From contig JACZWN010000182.1 in assembly GCA_022572105.1 (NCBI GenBank), forward strand, positions 1 to 6,847: a stretch of 6,847 nucleotides of DNA. The letters are read 5' to 3'. The stretch's first letter is position 1. Each line of letters begins with the position of its first letter. Source of the stretch: Pseudomonadota bacterium (GTDB lineage Bacteria > Pseudomonadota > Alphaproteobacteria > Kiloniellales > J153). The notes beneath the pieces are model-generated. The model searched no databases. It worked only from the letters and a program-made list of their open reading frames with translations, and was not told the DNA's origin. The position numbers and the translations under genes were made by a program. Of the stretch, positions 1-5,690 are shown piece by piece.

Positions 1-162
1 GCCGGCGCTACCGAACACCCGGCCATGATGGCTCGCGACCAGACCATCTATGATCTCTCGGTATGTGCTTAGCGTGCGGGCAGTCGCTTCCTCGTCAACC
101 TCCATGAGTCGGCTATATCCGACCACGTCGGCGGCCAGTATGGCGGCGAGACGGCGCTCCAT
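1..162 (-). CDS. class III adenylate/guanylate cyclase, N-terminal fragment
   Basis: The gene enters from the left edge, and 54 codons are visible. They read MERRLAAILAADVVGYSRLM, then an acidic stretch, and end in HHGRVFGSAG. This is the start of the class III nucleotide cyclase catalytic domain as found in many alphaproteobacterial cyclases that begin directly with the catalytic domain and often carry TPR or other repeats behind it. Asp12 in the AADVVGYS strand is at the place of the first metal-binding aspartate. The partner aspartate, normally just after FGSAG, lies outside the window. The family makes cAMP (or cGMP) from the nucleoside triphosphate; the product here is not determined. 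The ATG at 162-160 is preceded by a run of five G about 8 nt upstream, a good ribosome-binding site. Partial at its 3' end; downstream domains unknown. Confidence 0.85.
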   Translation of the reverse strand, partial: MERRLAAILAADVVGYSRLMEVDEEATARTLSTYREIIDGLVASHHGRVFGSAG

Positions 163-570
163 GCTTGGTCCCCCTTCGGTCGGAGACTAACTGTTGGGAG
201 GTCGAAAATCCATGCCGCTAAAATGCCGCTCGAATGTCCGAGTCTGGCTAATAAGAGAAGTTCCGACCACCCCCGCGCCACGTCCGGTGTACCCCCCAAC
301 AGCCGACATTCTGGACAAGGCTGGGAACGTCTCAAGTTGACCCAGGTTGTGTGGAAAAAATTTTGAGACCGAGACAAAATATTGAATCAAAAAGTTGGCC
401 TTCGCCGCAACAATGATTCGTCCACGTTATCCTCCGGATTCAATTGTTGCGCGGAAGGTCTCGGCATCCGCGTTTTCACACAGCCTGGACCCCGAAGGCG
501 ATCTACGGGCGATCTGGTTTACGGGTATCAGGCATACCGAAAATCAGTGGTTTACGCACCGTCCCATCTA
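163..570. other. gene-free region between cyclase and rlpA
   Basis: No convincing gene lies in these 408 bases; the open frames crossing it have no recognisable domain or family motif. It is the 5' flank of the cyclase (minus strand) and the 3' flank of rlpA. The part around 350-420 is clearly more AT-rich than the rest of the window and probably holds cyclase promoter elements. Small structures seen: arms 329-335 and 363-369 (GTCTCAA/TTGAGAC), the larger inverted repeat 400-457, a 5-bp hairpin at 524-538 flanked by two copies of TGGTTTACG (515-523 and 548-556), and an 8-nt direct repeat GGCGATCT at 497-504 and 508-515. No U-tract terminator is visible after rlpA. Confidence 0.6.
400..457. 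repeat. imperfect 15-bp inverted repeat upstream of the cyclase
   Basis: Arms 400-414 and 443-457 match at 13 of 15 positions, with a CGCAACAAT core paired to ATTGTTGCG and a two-base mismatch inside. The 28-nt spacer makes it either a long hairpin in RNA or a pair of protein half-sites. On the minus strand the loop carries GGAGG followed by GTG (425-423) and 12 codons to a TGA at 389-387, a possible leader ORF. Function unknown. Confidence 0.45.
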
Positions 571-1047
571 TTAGCCTGGTGCCGGCGGGACGCGTTGAAC
601 TCGAACTCGTGCCGTGCCCTTTTGGACAAATCCCAGCACCCGGGCAGCGCGCCGTGAAACGTCGATGATCCTTCGCCTTACAAAGGGCCCACGGTCGTTT
701 ATTCTCAGAACAACGGAGCGGCCGTTCTCTAGGTTTGTGACCTGCACCCATGTGCCGAAGGGAAGCGTCGGATGGGCTGCGGTCGCCGAATTCATGTCGA
801 AAATCTCGCCGCTGGCCGTGCGCCGGCCGTGGTAGCGCCGGCCATACCACGAGGCAATCCCGACGGCGTCGTAGCCGGGCTCCTCCCGTGGCACATAGGT
901 TGCGCCGTTCACGCTGTAAGGTTGGCCGACCTGCCGTTTGGCTCCCGTCAACGTGTCCGGACCCGACGAACAAGCAGCCAGCAGGAACGCCGCCGCCATC
1001 CCCAACGTTTTGATTTGGCGGCCAGGCAGCCGTGACACCTTGGTCAT
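571..1047 (-). CDS. rlpA: RlpA-like lipoprotein, septal-ring lytic transglycosylase family
   Basis: A 158-residue lipoprotein. Residues 1-25 form a signal peptide with a basic start, a hydrophobic core and the lipobox LAAC, with Cys26 as the lipidated residue. A double-psi beta-barrel domain fills about 61-153: GIASWYGRRYHGRRTASGE, AAHPTLPFGTWVQVTN, then INDRGPF. RlpA enzymes cleave glycan strands lacking stem peptides at the septum. Glu81, His92 and Asp118 have the same spacing (11 and 26 residues) as the catalytic residues I recall for Pseudomonas RlpA (E120, H131, D157), so activity is plausible. It is far shorter than E. coli RlpA (about 360 aa) and has no C-terminal SPOR domain, so septal targeting must differ. 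The start at 1047 is preferred over the ATG at 1125, which would overlap the upstream gene and bury the signal peptide. It follows the surface-antigen gene by 59 nt, probably in one transcript. Confidence 0.88.
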   Translation of the reverse strand: MTKVSRLPGRQIKTLGMAAAFLLAACSSGPDTLTGAKRQVGQPYSVNGATYVPREEPGYDAVGIASWYGRRYHGRRTASGEIFDMNSATAAHPTLPFGTWVQVTNLENGRSVVLRINDRGPFVRRRIIDVSRRAARVLGFVQKGTARVRVQRVPPAPG

Positions 1048-1106
1048 CCTGCTGTCGCCCTCGGAACCTGGGCGCGTGACGCCGCCAAGGCGGGACATGA
1101 GCGGGA

Positions 1107-1850
1107 TCAGTCGACCAATTTCCACGAGCCGTCCGGCTGACGGCAGGCCCGACCGTAGGTCTGCTGGTTCCTGCCGCTGACCACAGAGGTCGCGGTGTAT
1201 TCACGGCAGTAGCGGCCATCCGAACCCTGGACGGTCCGGGTCGGAACGACCTGGTACTGGGCGCCCGTCCGTGGGTTGTTCCAGGCAATCTGCTGGCCGT
1301 CCCCGGCGTGTTCGAGGACCTGGCCGACGCAGTTCTGGTCGACCTCGTCCATGTTGCGTCCGATCGTCCCGCCGATCAGGAAACCCAGCAAGGTCCCGCC
1401 GGCGACAGCCGCCAGTTGGCCCCGGCCATCGCCGATTCGCGATCCCGCCAAACCGCCCGCGGCGGCGCCCAAGAGGCTGCCCAGCAGTTCGCGGTTGCAG
1501 CGGCCCGTGCCGAGATCGAGCGGCAGGCGTCCAAGCTGCTGCCCGCCGTCCCCGTACCGATGCCCGTGCGCCGGTGCCCAGGGCGGCGGGCTCCAGGCAT
1601 AACTTGGCCCGCCCTTGCATTTGCGCGCCTCCTGGTAGCCGTGCTTGTCCTTCTTGTATTCGTACTTGCAGTTGCCGTCCTTCCATTTGTATTTGTATCC
1701 ATGTTCATCGCGCTTGTATTCTTCTTTGTATTCGTACTCGCGATTGTCCTTGCCGGACTCGTCCTTCCACCAGTCGGCGGCCGCCTCGTCGGGCGACCAG
1801 ACCAGCATGGACAGCGCCAACAGACCGAAAAGCCAGAAATTCCTTCGCAT
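1107..1850 (-). CDS. glycine-zipper outer-membrane surface protein (17-kDa antigen / RT0821-Lpp0805 type)
   Basis: A 247-residue exported protein with three parts. Residues 1-25 are a signal peptide with cleavage likely after AAA. Residues 26-81 are very rich in Tyr, Lys, Glu and Asp, with imperfect repeats (EYKEEYKRDEHGY, KYKWKDGNCKYEYKKDKHGY) and two cysteines (61, 78). A Pro/Gly-rich linker follows. Residues about 122-167 form a glycine zipper of two hydrophobic segments (LLGSLLGAAAGGLAG and AAVAGGTLLGFLIGGTIG), as in the rickettsial 17-kDa antigen family. The C-terminal part, from about 188, has WNNPRTG, PTRT, GRYCREY and YGRACRQPDGSW, the hallmark of RT0821/Lpp0805-type surface proteins. 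Probably outer-membrane-associated with a structural role; no catalytic site is seen. The start at 1850 has GGAG 9 nt upstream; in-frame ATGs at 1865 and 1892 are less well placed. It lacks a lipobox. Probably cotranscribed with rlpA. Confidence 0.8.
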   Translation of the reverse strand: MRRNFWLFGLLALSMLVWSPDEAAADWWKDESGKDNREYEYKEEYKRDEHGYKYKWKDGNCKYEYKKDKHGYQEARKCKGGPSYAWSPPPWAPAHGHRYGDGGQQLGRLPLDLGTGRCNRELLGSLLGAAAGGLAGSRIGDGRGQLAAVAGGTLLGFLIGGTIGRNMDEVDQNCVGQVLEHAGDGQQIAWNNPRTGAQYQVVPTRTVQGSDGRYCREYTATSVVSGRNQQTYGRACRQPDGSWKLVD

Positions 1851-1895
1851 CACCCACGACTCCATTTCTTTGTGCCAGGAGAATTCTGGCAACCG

Positions 1896-1917
1896 GATTT
1901 TAAGAATTTCTTAAATC
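1896..1917. promoter_or_regulatory. AT-rich palindrome upstream of the surface-protein gene
   Basis: Arms 1899-1906 (TTTAAGAA) and 1908-1915 (TTCTTAAA) are perfectly complementary around one central base, and the symmetry extends to GATT/AATC with one extra T. It lies about 46-67 nt upstream of the surface-protein start, in the promoter zone, and is AT-rich in GC-rich surroundings. A smaller inverted pair (GCCAG 1874-1878, CTGGC 1886-1890) lies between it and the start. A repressor or activator operator is a reasonable reading; the regulator is unknown. Confidence 0.4.
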
Positions 1918-1969
1918 GAGACCAGCCGGCGGGTGCCCCGCTGCCGGTTCGCCCGCCCGACCGGAACGG

Positions 1970-2077
1970 CGGCTTCCCAAGGCTTTCGGACGGCCAATTC
2001 TTGTGGACGGGGCGCAGGGATTGCGATGCCTTGCATCGCCGCGCCACGCGCTCCTGGCCGAAAGCCTTGGGAAACCG
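1970..2077 (-). repeat. 108-nt nested inverted repeat downstream of rnhA
   Basis: Outer arms 1970-1989 and 2058-2077 are complementary over 20 bp with one mismatch at 1973/2074. That mismatch becomes a G-U pair only in minus-strand RNA, the strand in which rnhA is transcribed. Inside are GGCGC/GCGCC (2011-2015 with 2041-2045) and a perfect 7-bp stem GCGATGC/GCATCGC with a 3-nt loop (2023-2039). No U-tract follows, so it is not a classical intrinsic terminator. It may be a dispersed palindromic element, an mRNA-stabilising 3' structure or a small RNA; the sequence alone does not decide. Confidence 0.6.
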
Positions 2078-2095
2078 TCTCGATGGGTCGTTATC

Positions 2096-2112
2096 ACCGC
2101 TCCTTGGTATCA
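2096..2112 (-). repeat. extragenic repeat, copy 1 (TGATACCAAGGAGCGGT)
   Basis: On the minus strand this 17-nt unit begins with the rnhA stop codon TGA. It matches 5617-5633 on the plus strand at 16 of 17 positions, and that copy also sits just behind a stop codon. By a rough estimate a match of this length by chance in a window of this size is uncommon but not impossible, so family status needs a genome count. Confidence 0.4.
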
Positions 2113-2556
2113 GCCCGGCCCTTCGATCGCGGCGCGGGCGAGGGCGTCGGCGCGTTCGTTCTCCGGGTGCCCGGCGTGGGCCTTGACCCAGAACCATTCG
2201 ACCTCGTGGCGTTCCAGCGCCGCCTCGAGCCGCTGCCAGAGGTCCTGGTTCTTGACCGGCTTCTTGGCGGCGGTCTTCCAGCCGCGCGCCTTCCAGGCGT
2301 GGATCCACTTGGTGATGCCGTCCTTGAGGTAGGTGCTGTCGGTGTGCAGGCGCACCCGCGCGGGGCGCTTGAGGGCTTCGAGGGCGGCGATGGCGGCCAT
2401 CATCTCCATGCGGTTGTTGGTGGTCCGCGCCGCGCCGCCCGAGATCTCCTTCTCGGTCTCGTCGTAGCGCAGGAGCGCGCCCCAGCCGCCCGGGCCCGGA
2501 TTGCCGGAGCAGGCGCCGTCGGTGAAGATGTCGACAAGGGTCTGGCGATCGTTCAT
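2110..2556 (-). CDS. rnhA: ribonuclease HI
   Basis: A 148-residue RNase HI (E. coli: 155), which cleaves the RNA strand of RNA-DNA hybrids in the cytoplasm, removing R-loops and primer RNA. The fold is complete: FTDGACSGNPGPGGWGALL at 11-29, TTNNRMEMMAAI at 45-56, LHTDSTYLKDGI at 70-81, the basic protrusion WIHAWKARGWKTAAKKPVKN at 84-103, and VKAHAGHPENERADALA at 124-140. The catalytic carboxylates are Asp13, Glu51, Asp73 and Asp137, with His127 in the flexible loop. The ATG at 2556 lies 17 nt after the thrB stop and has no clear Shine-Dalgarno sequence, so translation is probably coupled to thrB. The frame is open further upstream, but that part overlaps thrB and is not RNase H. Third gene of the ispH-thrB-rnhA block. 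Confidence 0.96.
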   Translation of the reverse strand: MNDRQTLVDIFTDGACSGNPGPGGWGALLRYDETEKEISGGAARTTNNRMEMMAAIAALEALKRPARVRLHTDSTYLKDGITKWIHAWKARGWKTAAKKPVKNQDLWQRLEAALERHEVEWFWVKAHAGHPENERADALARAAIEGPG

Positions 2557-2573
2557 GGGTGCGGTGGTAAGTA

Positions 2574-3536
2574 TCAGTCCAGCCCGTAGTCGCCGGGCCC
2601 GCGCACCTGCTGGTGGAAACACAGCTTCTTCCAGTATTCCAGCGGGTCCTTGGGGTCGACCAGGGCGCCGTCCGGGTGGTGCAGCCAGTCGTACAGGCGG
2701 GTCAGCAGGAAGCGCAGGGCGCTGCCGCGCGCGAGCAGCGGCAGGGCCTCGAGCTCGGCCTGAGAGAACGGGCGCACCTGGCGATAGGACTGGAGCAGGA
2801 GCCGCGCCTTGGTGACGTTGAACGAGTCGTCGGGCTCGAAGCACCAGGCGTTGAGACAGGTCGCCAGGTCGTAGGCGAAGAAGTCGTTGCAGGCGAAATA
2901 GAAGTCGATGATCCCCGACAGCCGGCCGCCGAGGAAGAAGACGTTGTCGGGGAACAGGTCGGCGTGGATCACCCCGGCCGGCAGACCCTCGGGCCATTCG
3001 CCTTCCAGGACCCCGAGCTCGCGCTCGAGCGCCTCGGCCAGGCCGTCCCGCACCTCCTGGGCGCGCGCCGCGCAGCTCTCGAACAGCGGCCGCCAGCCGG
3101 GCATGGACAGGTCGTTGCCGCGCCGCATCCCGAAGGAGCCGCCGGCGATGTGCATGTGCGCCATGGCCTCGCCGAGGAGGCGGCAGTGCTCGGGCCGGAC
3201 GCGCCGCGGCCAAAGGCCGTCGAGGAAGCTCACGATGGCCGCCGGCCGGCCGCAGAGTTCGCGCAGTGCGGCGCCGTCGCGCCCGCGGATAGGCACCGGA
3301 CAGTCGATCCCCTGGCGCGCCAAGTGCTCCATGAGGCCGACGAAAAAGGGCAGGTCCTCGCGCCGCACCCGCTTTTCGTAAAGCGTCAGGATGAAACTGC
3401 CCGAGGTCGTGCGAAGCAGGTAGTTGGAGTTCTCCACGCCCTCGGCGATGCCCTTGAACGAGGTCACTTCGCCGAGCTCGTACTGGCGCAGGAAGGCCCT
3501 GAGGTCCTCGTCGGAGACTTCGGTGTAGACGGCCAT
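2574..3536 (-). CDS. thrB: homoserine kinase, type II (APH/choline-kinase fold)
   Basis: A 320-residue kinase that phosphorylates L-homoserine with ATP to O-phosphohomoserine, the precursor used by threonine synthase; cytoplasmic. It belongs to the aminoglycoside-phosphotransferase superfamily form of ThrB, not the GHMP-kinase form of E. coli. Visible signatures: the N-terminal MAVYTEVSDEDL..FL..Y typical of this family, the nucleotide loop GIAEGVENSNYLL at 29-41, strand FILTLYEKR at 48-56, the catalytic loop HADLFPDN at 191-198 (Asp193 as base, Asn198 at the metal), and the metal aspartate in IIDFYFA at 209-215. The length is normal for the family. The ATG at 3536 lies 58 nt after the ispH stop and lacks a strong ribosome-binding site, but the N-terminus matches the family, so this start is kept. 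Confidence 0.95.
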   Translation of the reverse strand: MAVYTEVSDEDLRAFLRQYELGEVTSFKGIAEGVENSNYLLRTTSGSFILTLYEKRVRREDLPFFVGLMEHLARQGIDCPVPIRGRDGAALRELCGRPAAIVSFLDGLWPRRVRPEHCRLLGEAMAHMHIAGGSFGMRRGNDLSMPGWRPLFESCAARAQEVRDGLAEALERELGVLEGEWPEGLPAGVIHADLFPDNVFFLGGRLSGIIDFYFACNDFFAYDLATCLNAWCFEPDDSFNVTKARLLLQSYRQVRPFSQAELEALPLLARGSALRFLLTRLYDWLHHPDGALVDPKDPLEYWKKLCFHQQVRGPGDYGLD

Positions 3537-3594
3537 CTATCGCGAAAGGGTCGGGGCTCGGAAAAGGGGGACTCGGGAAGACGGTCTTCGCGGA

Positions 3595-4554
3595 TCAGGC
3601 CACGGCCGAGGATTCGGTCAGCGCCCGCGGCAGCTTGAACTGCACGTTCTCGGAGGTGACCGTGATCTCCTCCATGGTCACGTCGAAGCGGTCCCGGCAG
3701 GCCGCGATAACCTGGTCGATCAGCACGTCGGGCGCCGAGGCGCCGGCGGTGACACCCAGGCAGGCCACGCCGGCCAGCTTCGACCAATCGATGTGGTCGG
3801 CGTCCTGGACCAGCATGGCCTTGTCGCAGCCCAGCTTGCGCGCCACCTCGACCAGGCGCTGCGAGTTGGACGAATTGGGCGAGCCGACCACCAGCATGAC
3901 GTTGCAGCGTGACGCGATGGCCTTGACCGCCTGCTGCCGGTTGGTCGTGGCGTAGCAGATGTCCTCCTTCTTGGGCCCGTGGATGCTCGGGAATCGGCGT
4001 TGCAGGATCTCGATCATCTCGGCGGTGTCGTCGACCGACAAGGTGGTCTGGGTGATGAAGGCCAGCCGGTTCGGATCGTCGACCGCGACCGTCTCCGTGT
4101 CCTCGACGCTCTCGACCAAGAGGATTTTTCCTTCCGGAAGTTGGCCCATGGTGCCGATCACCTCCGGGTGGCCGGCGTGGCCGATCAGGACGATCTGGCG
4201 CCCGGCGCGGGCGTGGCGCTCGGCCTCGCGGTGCACCTTGCTGACCAGCGGGCAGGTGGCGTCCAGGTAGAACAGCCGGCGCGCCTCGGCCTCGGCCGGA
4301 ACCGTCTTGGGCACGCCGTGCGCGGAGAAGATCACCGGCACGCCCTCGGGCACCTCGTCGAGCTCCTCGACGAACACGGCGCCCTTGGCCTCCAGGCCCT
4401 CGACGACATAGCGGTTATGGACGATCTCGTGACGCACGTAGACCGGCGCGCCGAACTTTAGCAGCGCCTGCTCGACGATCTCGATGGCGCGCTCCACGCC
4501 GGCGCAGAAGCCCCGTGGGTTGGCGAGCAGAATGTTCAGTGGTGGCTTGTTCAT
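3595..4554 (-). CDS. ispH: 4-hydroxy-3-methylbut-2-enyl diphosphate reductase (IspH/LytB)
   Basis: A 319-residue iron-sulfur enzyme catalysing the last MEP-pathway step, reduction of HMBPP to IPP and DMAPP, the isoprenoid building blocks. The three cysteines that hold the [4Fe-4S] cluster are present: Cys17 in NPRGFCAGV, Cys101 in DATCPLVSKVH and Cys200 in DICYATTNRQ. Substrate residues are also in place: His46 (HEIVHN), His79 (SAHGV), His129 and Glu131 (GHAGHPE), TQTTLS at 168-173 and SPNSSNS at 225-231. The length matches the family. The start at 4554 gives the usual short leader before ILLANPRGFCAGV and has GGGA about 6 nt upstream; the in-frame ATG at 4599 adds 15 unconserved residues. 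First gene of the block with thrB and rnhA; divergent from the CDGSH gene across 218 nt. Confidence 0.97.
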   Translation of the reverse strand: MNKPPLNILLANPRGFCAGVERAIEIVEQALLKFGAPVYVRHEIVHNRYVVEGLEAKGAVFVEELDEVPEGVPVIFSAHGVPKTVPAEAEARRLFYLDATCPLVSKVHREAERHARAGRQIVLIGHAGHPEVIGTMGQLPEGKILLVESVEDTETVAVDDPNRLAFITQTTLSVDDTAEMIEILQRRFPSIHGPKKEDICYATTNRQQAVKAIASRCNVMLVVGSPNSSNSQRLVEVARKLGCDKAMLVQDADHIDWSKLAGVACLGVTAGASAPDVLIDQVIAACRDRFDVTMEEITVTSENVQFKLPRALTESSAVA

Positions 4555-4772
4555 CGGTTTCCCGTGTCTTGCGCGGCCAAGGGGCGGTCCGTTCCGCATG
4601 GCCCTCGCATGCCGCCCGCGCCGCCCGCGCCCGCCATGCCCCCGGGCGGCCCTTGTGCTCGACCCGGGCGTTGCCTAAAGTCCCGGCTGGGCCGCCGGCG
4701 GAGACAATGAGCGATCGGCCCGCTCGGACCACGCCGAAGATAATATAGGGAAGGGGCGGAAGAAAGGGGATC
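4555..4772. promoter_or_regulatory. divergent promoter region between ispH and the CDGSH gene
   Basis: A 218-nt non-coding region separates the two divergent genes. Most is extremely GC-rich, with an inverted pair GGGCGGCC/GGCCGCCC in its middle. The one AT-rich spot, 4738-4748 (AGATAATATAG), holds a possible -10 box TAATAT at 4741-4746, about 27 nt before the CDGSH start, but no good -35 box is seen at the right distance. The same spot read on the minus strand could serve ispH, with a long leader. Both assignments are tentative. Confidence 0.35.
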
Positions 4773-5012
4773 ATGACGGATCCGATTATCGCGCAGAAGG
4801 CGCCGTTCAAGTTCAAGGTCGAGGCCGGACGGTACTACGCCTGGTGCGCCTGCGGACGCAGCAAGAAGCAACCACTGTGCGACCATTCCCATTCGGGCAC
4901 CGGCATCAAGCCCATTATTTACCAAGCCAAAGAAACCGAGGATGTCTGGTTCTGTGGCTGCAAAGCTAGCGCCAAAAAGCCGTTGTGCGACGGCACCCAT
5001 AAGACTCTCTGA
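4773..5012 (+). CDS. small tandem-CDGSH iron-sulfur protein
   Basis: A 79-residue protein with two CDGSH-type motifs (C-x-C-x2-S/T-x3-P-x-C-D-x-S/T-H). The first runs from Cys25 to His40 (CACGRSKKQPLCDHSH), the second from Cys61 to His76 (CGCKASAKKPLCDGTH). Each motif normally binds one [2Fe-2S] cluster through three cysteines and one histidine, and all eight ligands are present. The protein is thus like the mitochondrial CISD3 type, with both motifs in one chain and no membrane anchor or signal peptide. Such proteins are thought to act in redox sensing or in electron or cluster transfer; the partner is unknown. One oddity: the glycine of CDGSH is His38 in the first motif. The ATG is preceded by an AG-rich stretch ending in AAAGGGG. 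Confidence 0.92.
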   Translation: MTDPIIAQKAPFKFKVEAGRYYAWCACGRSKKQPLCDHSHSGTGIKPIIYQAKETEDVWFCGCKASAKKPLCDGTHKTL

Positions 5013-5058
5013 GCCGAATCCGATCGCGGCGGCCATCACGGAGCGGGTTTTCGCCGCC

Positions 5059-5598
5059 GTGCCGGCGCACGCCGCGCGCCGCGCGAAGCGGCGCTGGCCG
5101 CTGGGGCTCGGGCTGCTGGCCTTCGTAATGAGCGGCTGCGGCATGTTCGACCGGGAACCGCCGCCGCCCTGTCCCCGGGCCTTCCCGGTGACCGACGCAC
5201 GCACGCTGACGCGCTTCACCGGGCAGGGGCGCGATCTCACCGACGTGATTTTCGAGGCCCGGATCGAGGACGTGGCCCTCATCTGCGACTACGACGACGG
5301 CGTCATCGAGGCCGACGTGCGCGTGCGCTTCCTGATCGTGGACGGCCCGGCCGACCGCGAACGCGTGGTCGACCTGGCCTATTTCGTCGCCATCGCGACG
5401 CGCGATCGCCGGATCGTGGCGCGCGAGGAGTTCGTGCTGTCGATCCCCTTCGAAGGCAACCGCACGCGCGTGCTCGCCACCGACGAGGTCTCGCCGCGAA
5501 TTCCCCTCGGGCCGGGCCAGAGTGGCGAGGACTACGTGGTCTACGTGGGTCTGGCGCTGACCCCCGGCGAGCTCCAATACAACCGCGAAAACCGTTGA
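5059..5598 (+). CDS. putative lipoprotein of unknown function
   Basis: A 179-residue protein read from GTG 5059. It starts with a basic stretch (RRAKRR at 7-12), a hydrophobic segment (WPLGLGLLAFVMSG) and Cys27 in an M-S-G-C context, which fits a lipoprotein signal peptide although Met at -3 is less usual. A short proline run with a second cysteine follows (PPPPCPR), then a soluble region containing TRFTGQGRDLTDVIFEARI, LICDYDD and VRVRFLIVDG. The C-terminal half contains YFVAIATRDRRIVAREEF and ends VVYVGLALTPGELQYNRENR. I recognise the general look of a conserved alphaproteobacterial hypothetical lipoprotein, with alternating strands suggesting a beta-sandwich, but no named family. The ATG at 4942 in this frame is rejected because it lies deep in the CDGSH gene. 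GGAG lies about 15 nt upstream of the GTG, so the start is uncertain. The gap to the CDGSH gene is 46 nt. Confidence 0.7.
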   Translation: MPAHAARRAKRRWPLGLGLLAFVMSGCGMFDREPPPPCPRAFPVTDARTLTRFTGQGRDLTDVIFEARIEDVALICDYDDGVIEADVRVRFLIVDGPADRERVVDLAYFVAIATRDRRIVAREEFVLSIPFEGNRTRVLATDEVSPRIPLGPGQSGEDYVVYVGLALTPGELQYNRENR

Positions 5599-5636
5599 TA
5601 CCAACGCTCCTTGGTATGATACCTAGGAGCGGTTGG
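5598..5636 (+). repeat. palindromic extragenic repeat, copy 2
   Basis: Starting on the last base of the lipoprotein stop codon, ATACCAA (5598-5604) and TTGGTAT (5611-5617) form a perfect 7-bp hairpin with a 6-nt loop. The following segment 5617-5633 is the near-copy of the rnhA-end repeat. It can pair instead with 5601-5614 (CCAACGCTCC with GGAGCGGTTGG, one bulge and one mismatch), so two hairpins are mutually exclusive. No U-tract follows. Confidence 0.45.
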
Positions 5637-5690
5637 ACGGCGCCCGGCGGGTGGATGCCCGCGCGCGCGAATCCGTGACCGGACGCGCGG

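Noticed and set aside
382..657. 91-codon plus-strand open frame
   Set aside because: No ribosome-binding site or family resemblance, and its 3' part is antisense to rlpA.
1060..1070. CAGGTTCCGAG shared between the rlpA upstream region (minus strand) and the riboswitch (6083-6093)
   Set aside because: An 11-nt match is expected many times by chance in a window this size.
1048..1125. Earlier rlpA start at 1125
   Set aside because: Would overlap the upstream gene's end and add 26 residues in front of a normal lipoprotein signal peptide.
503..1288. 261-codon minus-strand open frame
   Set aside because: Overlaps rlpA and the surface-protein gene in another frame; Arg/Pro-rich translation with no family signal.
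1308..2186. 292-codon plus-strand open frame with a hydrophobic stretch
   Set aside because: Antisense to the Tyr/Lys-rich part of the surface-protein gene; the hydrophobic run is merely the complement of Tyr/Lys codons.
2557..3213. Upstream extension of the rnhA frame
   Set aside because: RNase HI begins at 2556; the extension runs through thrB in another frame and is Arg/Ala-rich without motifs.
2613..3638. 341-codon open frame on the plus strand
   Set aside because: Lies antisense to thrB, whose family motifs are complete; the plus-strand translation has no recognisable motif and is the usual GC-rich shadow.
4942..5058. Earlier ATG for the lipoprotein gene
   Set aside because: Inside the CDGSH gene in another frame and would bury the signal peptide 40 residues deep.
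5598..5640. Intrinsic terminator after the lipoprotein gene
   Set aside because: Hairpins are present but no U-tract follows; described as a repeat instead.
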